Shown piece after piece: positions 63,390-64,000 of a stretch of 64,000 bases of DNA. The stretch spans positions 74,112,875 to 74,176,874 of the forward strand of contig OY776121.1 in NCBI GenBank assembly GCA_963675135.1, in the 5' to 3' direction. The stretch is from Galeopsis tetrahit (taxonomy: Eukaryota > Streptophyta > Magnoliopsida > Lamiales > Lamiaceae). A model generated the notes under the pieces. It was not told the origin of the DNA. It worked only from the letters and a program-made list of their open reading frames with translations, and did no database searches. A program made the position numbers and the translations under genes. How positions within the stretch are numbered: the first letter of the stretch is position 1; every line of letters starts with the position of its first letter.

Positions 63390-64000
63390 ACTCTATGTGT
63401 GCATGTGTCGTATCTAGCTAATAATTAATAAATTATACTACTATATTGCATGCCCAGTTTCTTCATTCTAAACTTGCATGCATGTTTAATAAAAATTATG
63501 TTATCTTTATCCAACGACTTTAAATATTCTACGCAACCGATCGAGGAGGGAATTCCTAATATTTCAATGCGCGATATACGCAAGAATCGATGGATCGATA
63601 TTTATATTTAATTGCCTTATATTTATATATATAATCCACCACCTTTTTTTACTATAACTTCCTATTGTTAAAGGAATTCTGATGAACTTGCATGTACCTG
63701 TTGTTGGGAAATTAATTCCCCATTTACACCAGGGCAAATGAAAAATTAAAACAATAATTTACATGAAAAAAATTTCTAAAATTAGAGAAAAATCACGGGC
63801 TCACAAAAGAGATATCACTGTATGCAAATAAAATAAAAACCTCTCTATACACCCACTCAGTCCTACACTATTAATACAGGAAAATGTTTTTTTAGGCCTG
63901 TAACTAAGGAGGCTGTTTTATTTTAAATGAATTTACAAATGACTCATTTACTTTTACAAAAGATTTAAGAAATGCTAGTATTAAATGGTATAAAGTTGAC
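63390..64000. other. Downstream of the lipid-transfer gene, no gene seen
   Basis: The AT-rich 3' flank includes a possible polyadenylation signal AATAAA at about 63425 (reading TAATTAATAAATT). No domain-bearing ORF extends to the window end. Confidence 0.4.

Overview
The window is nuclear DNA from a flowering plant. Genes have GT-AG introns, intergenic DNA is very AT-rich, and the repeats are typical plant families: CACTA, hAT, Mutator-like and Stowaway elements, Ty3/gypsy and Ty1/copia remnants, SINEs and a LINE tail. Gene content suggests a eudicot, but I cannot fix the species.

Layout. 1-1373 is the right end of a CACTA transposon. 1374-2890 is a degenerate paralogue of the YUCCA upstream region found at 45.1-45.4 kb, broken by a hAT MITE. 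2.9-6.5 kb holds small transposons and a minisatellite. 6524-18202 is a complete but mutated Ty3/gypsy element (Tat-like) with 5-bp target duplications, gag-pol on the plus strand and a spliced antisense ORF. 19.2-19.7 kb carries a truncated copy of the 5' end of the F-box gene, joined to two tail-to-tail hAT transposase pseudogenes (19.7-24.6 kb), one interrupted by a Mutator-like element. 25-36 kb is a transposon field that includes a 2970-bp CACTA element.

Host genes lie mainly in the right half: an F-box gene (37422-39004, +), a YUCCA flavin monooxygenase for auxin synthesis (45493-48209, +), two tandem zinc alcohol dehydrogenase-like genes (48553-51376 and 54092-57594, both -), and a small secreted type-II-like lipid-transfer protein (63108-63389, +). 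A complete CACTA element (40334-45030) separates the F-box gene from YUCCA. The host genes form no pathway together; only the two dehydrogenases are evident relatives.

The most unusual features are structural. DNA from the F-box/CACTA/YUCCA neighbourhood appears more than once. tRNA-like modules lie inside CACTA elements. Several hAT MITEs are each filled with a private iterated motif. A Mutator-like group carries a TGAAAAGTG minisatellite. Short direct duplications of about 20-280 bp are very frequent. I found no clear candidate for an undescribed biochemical system.
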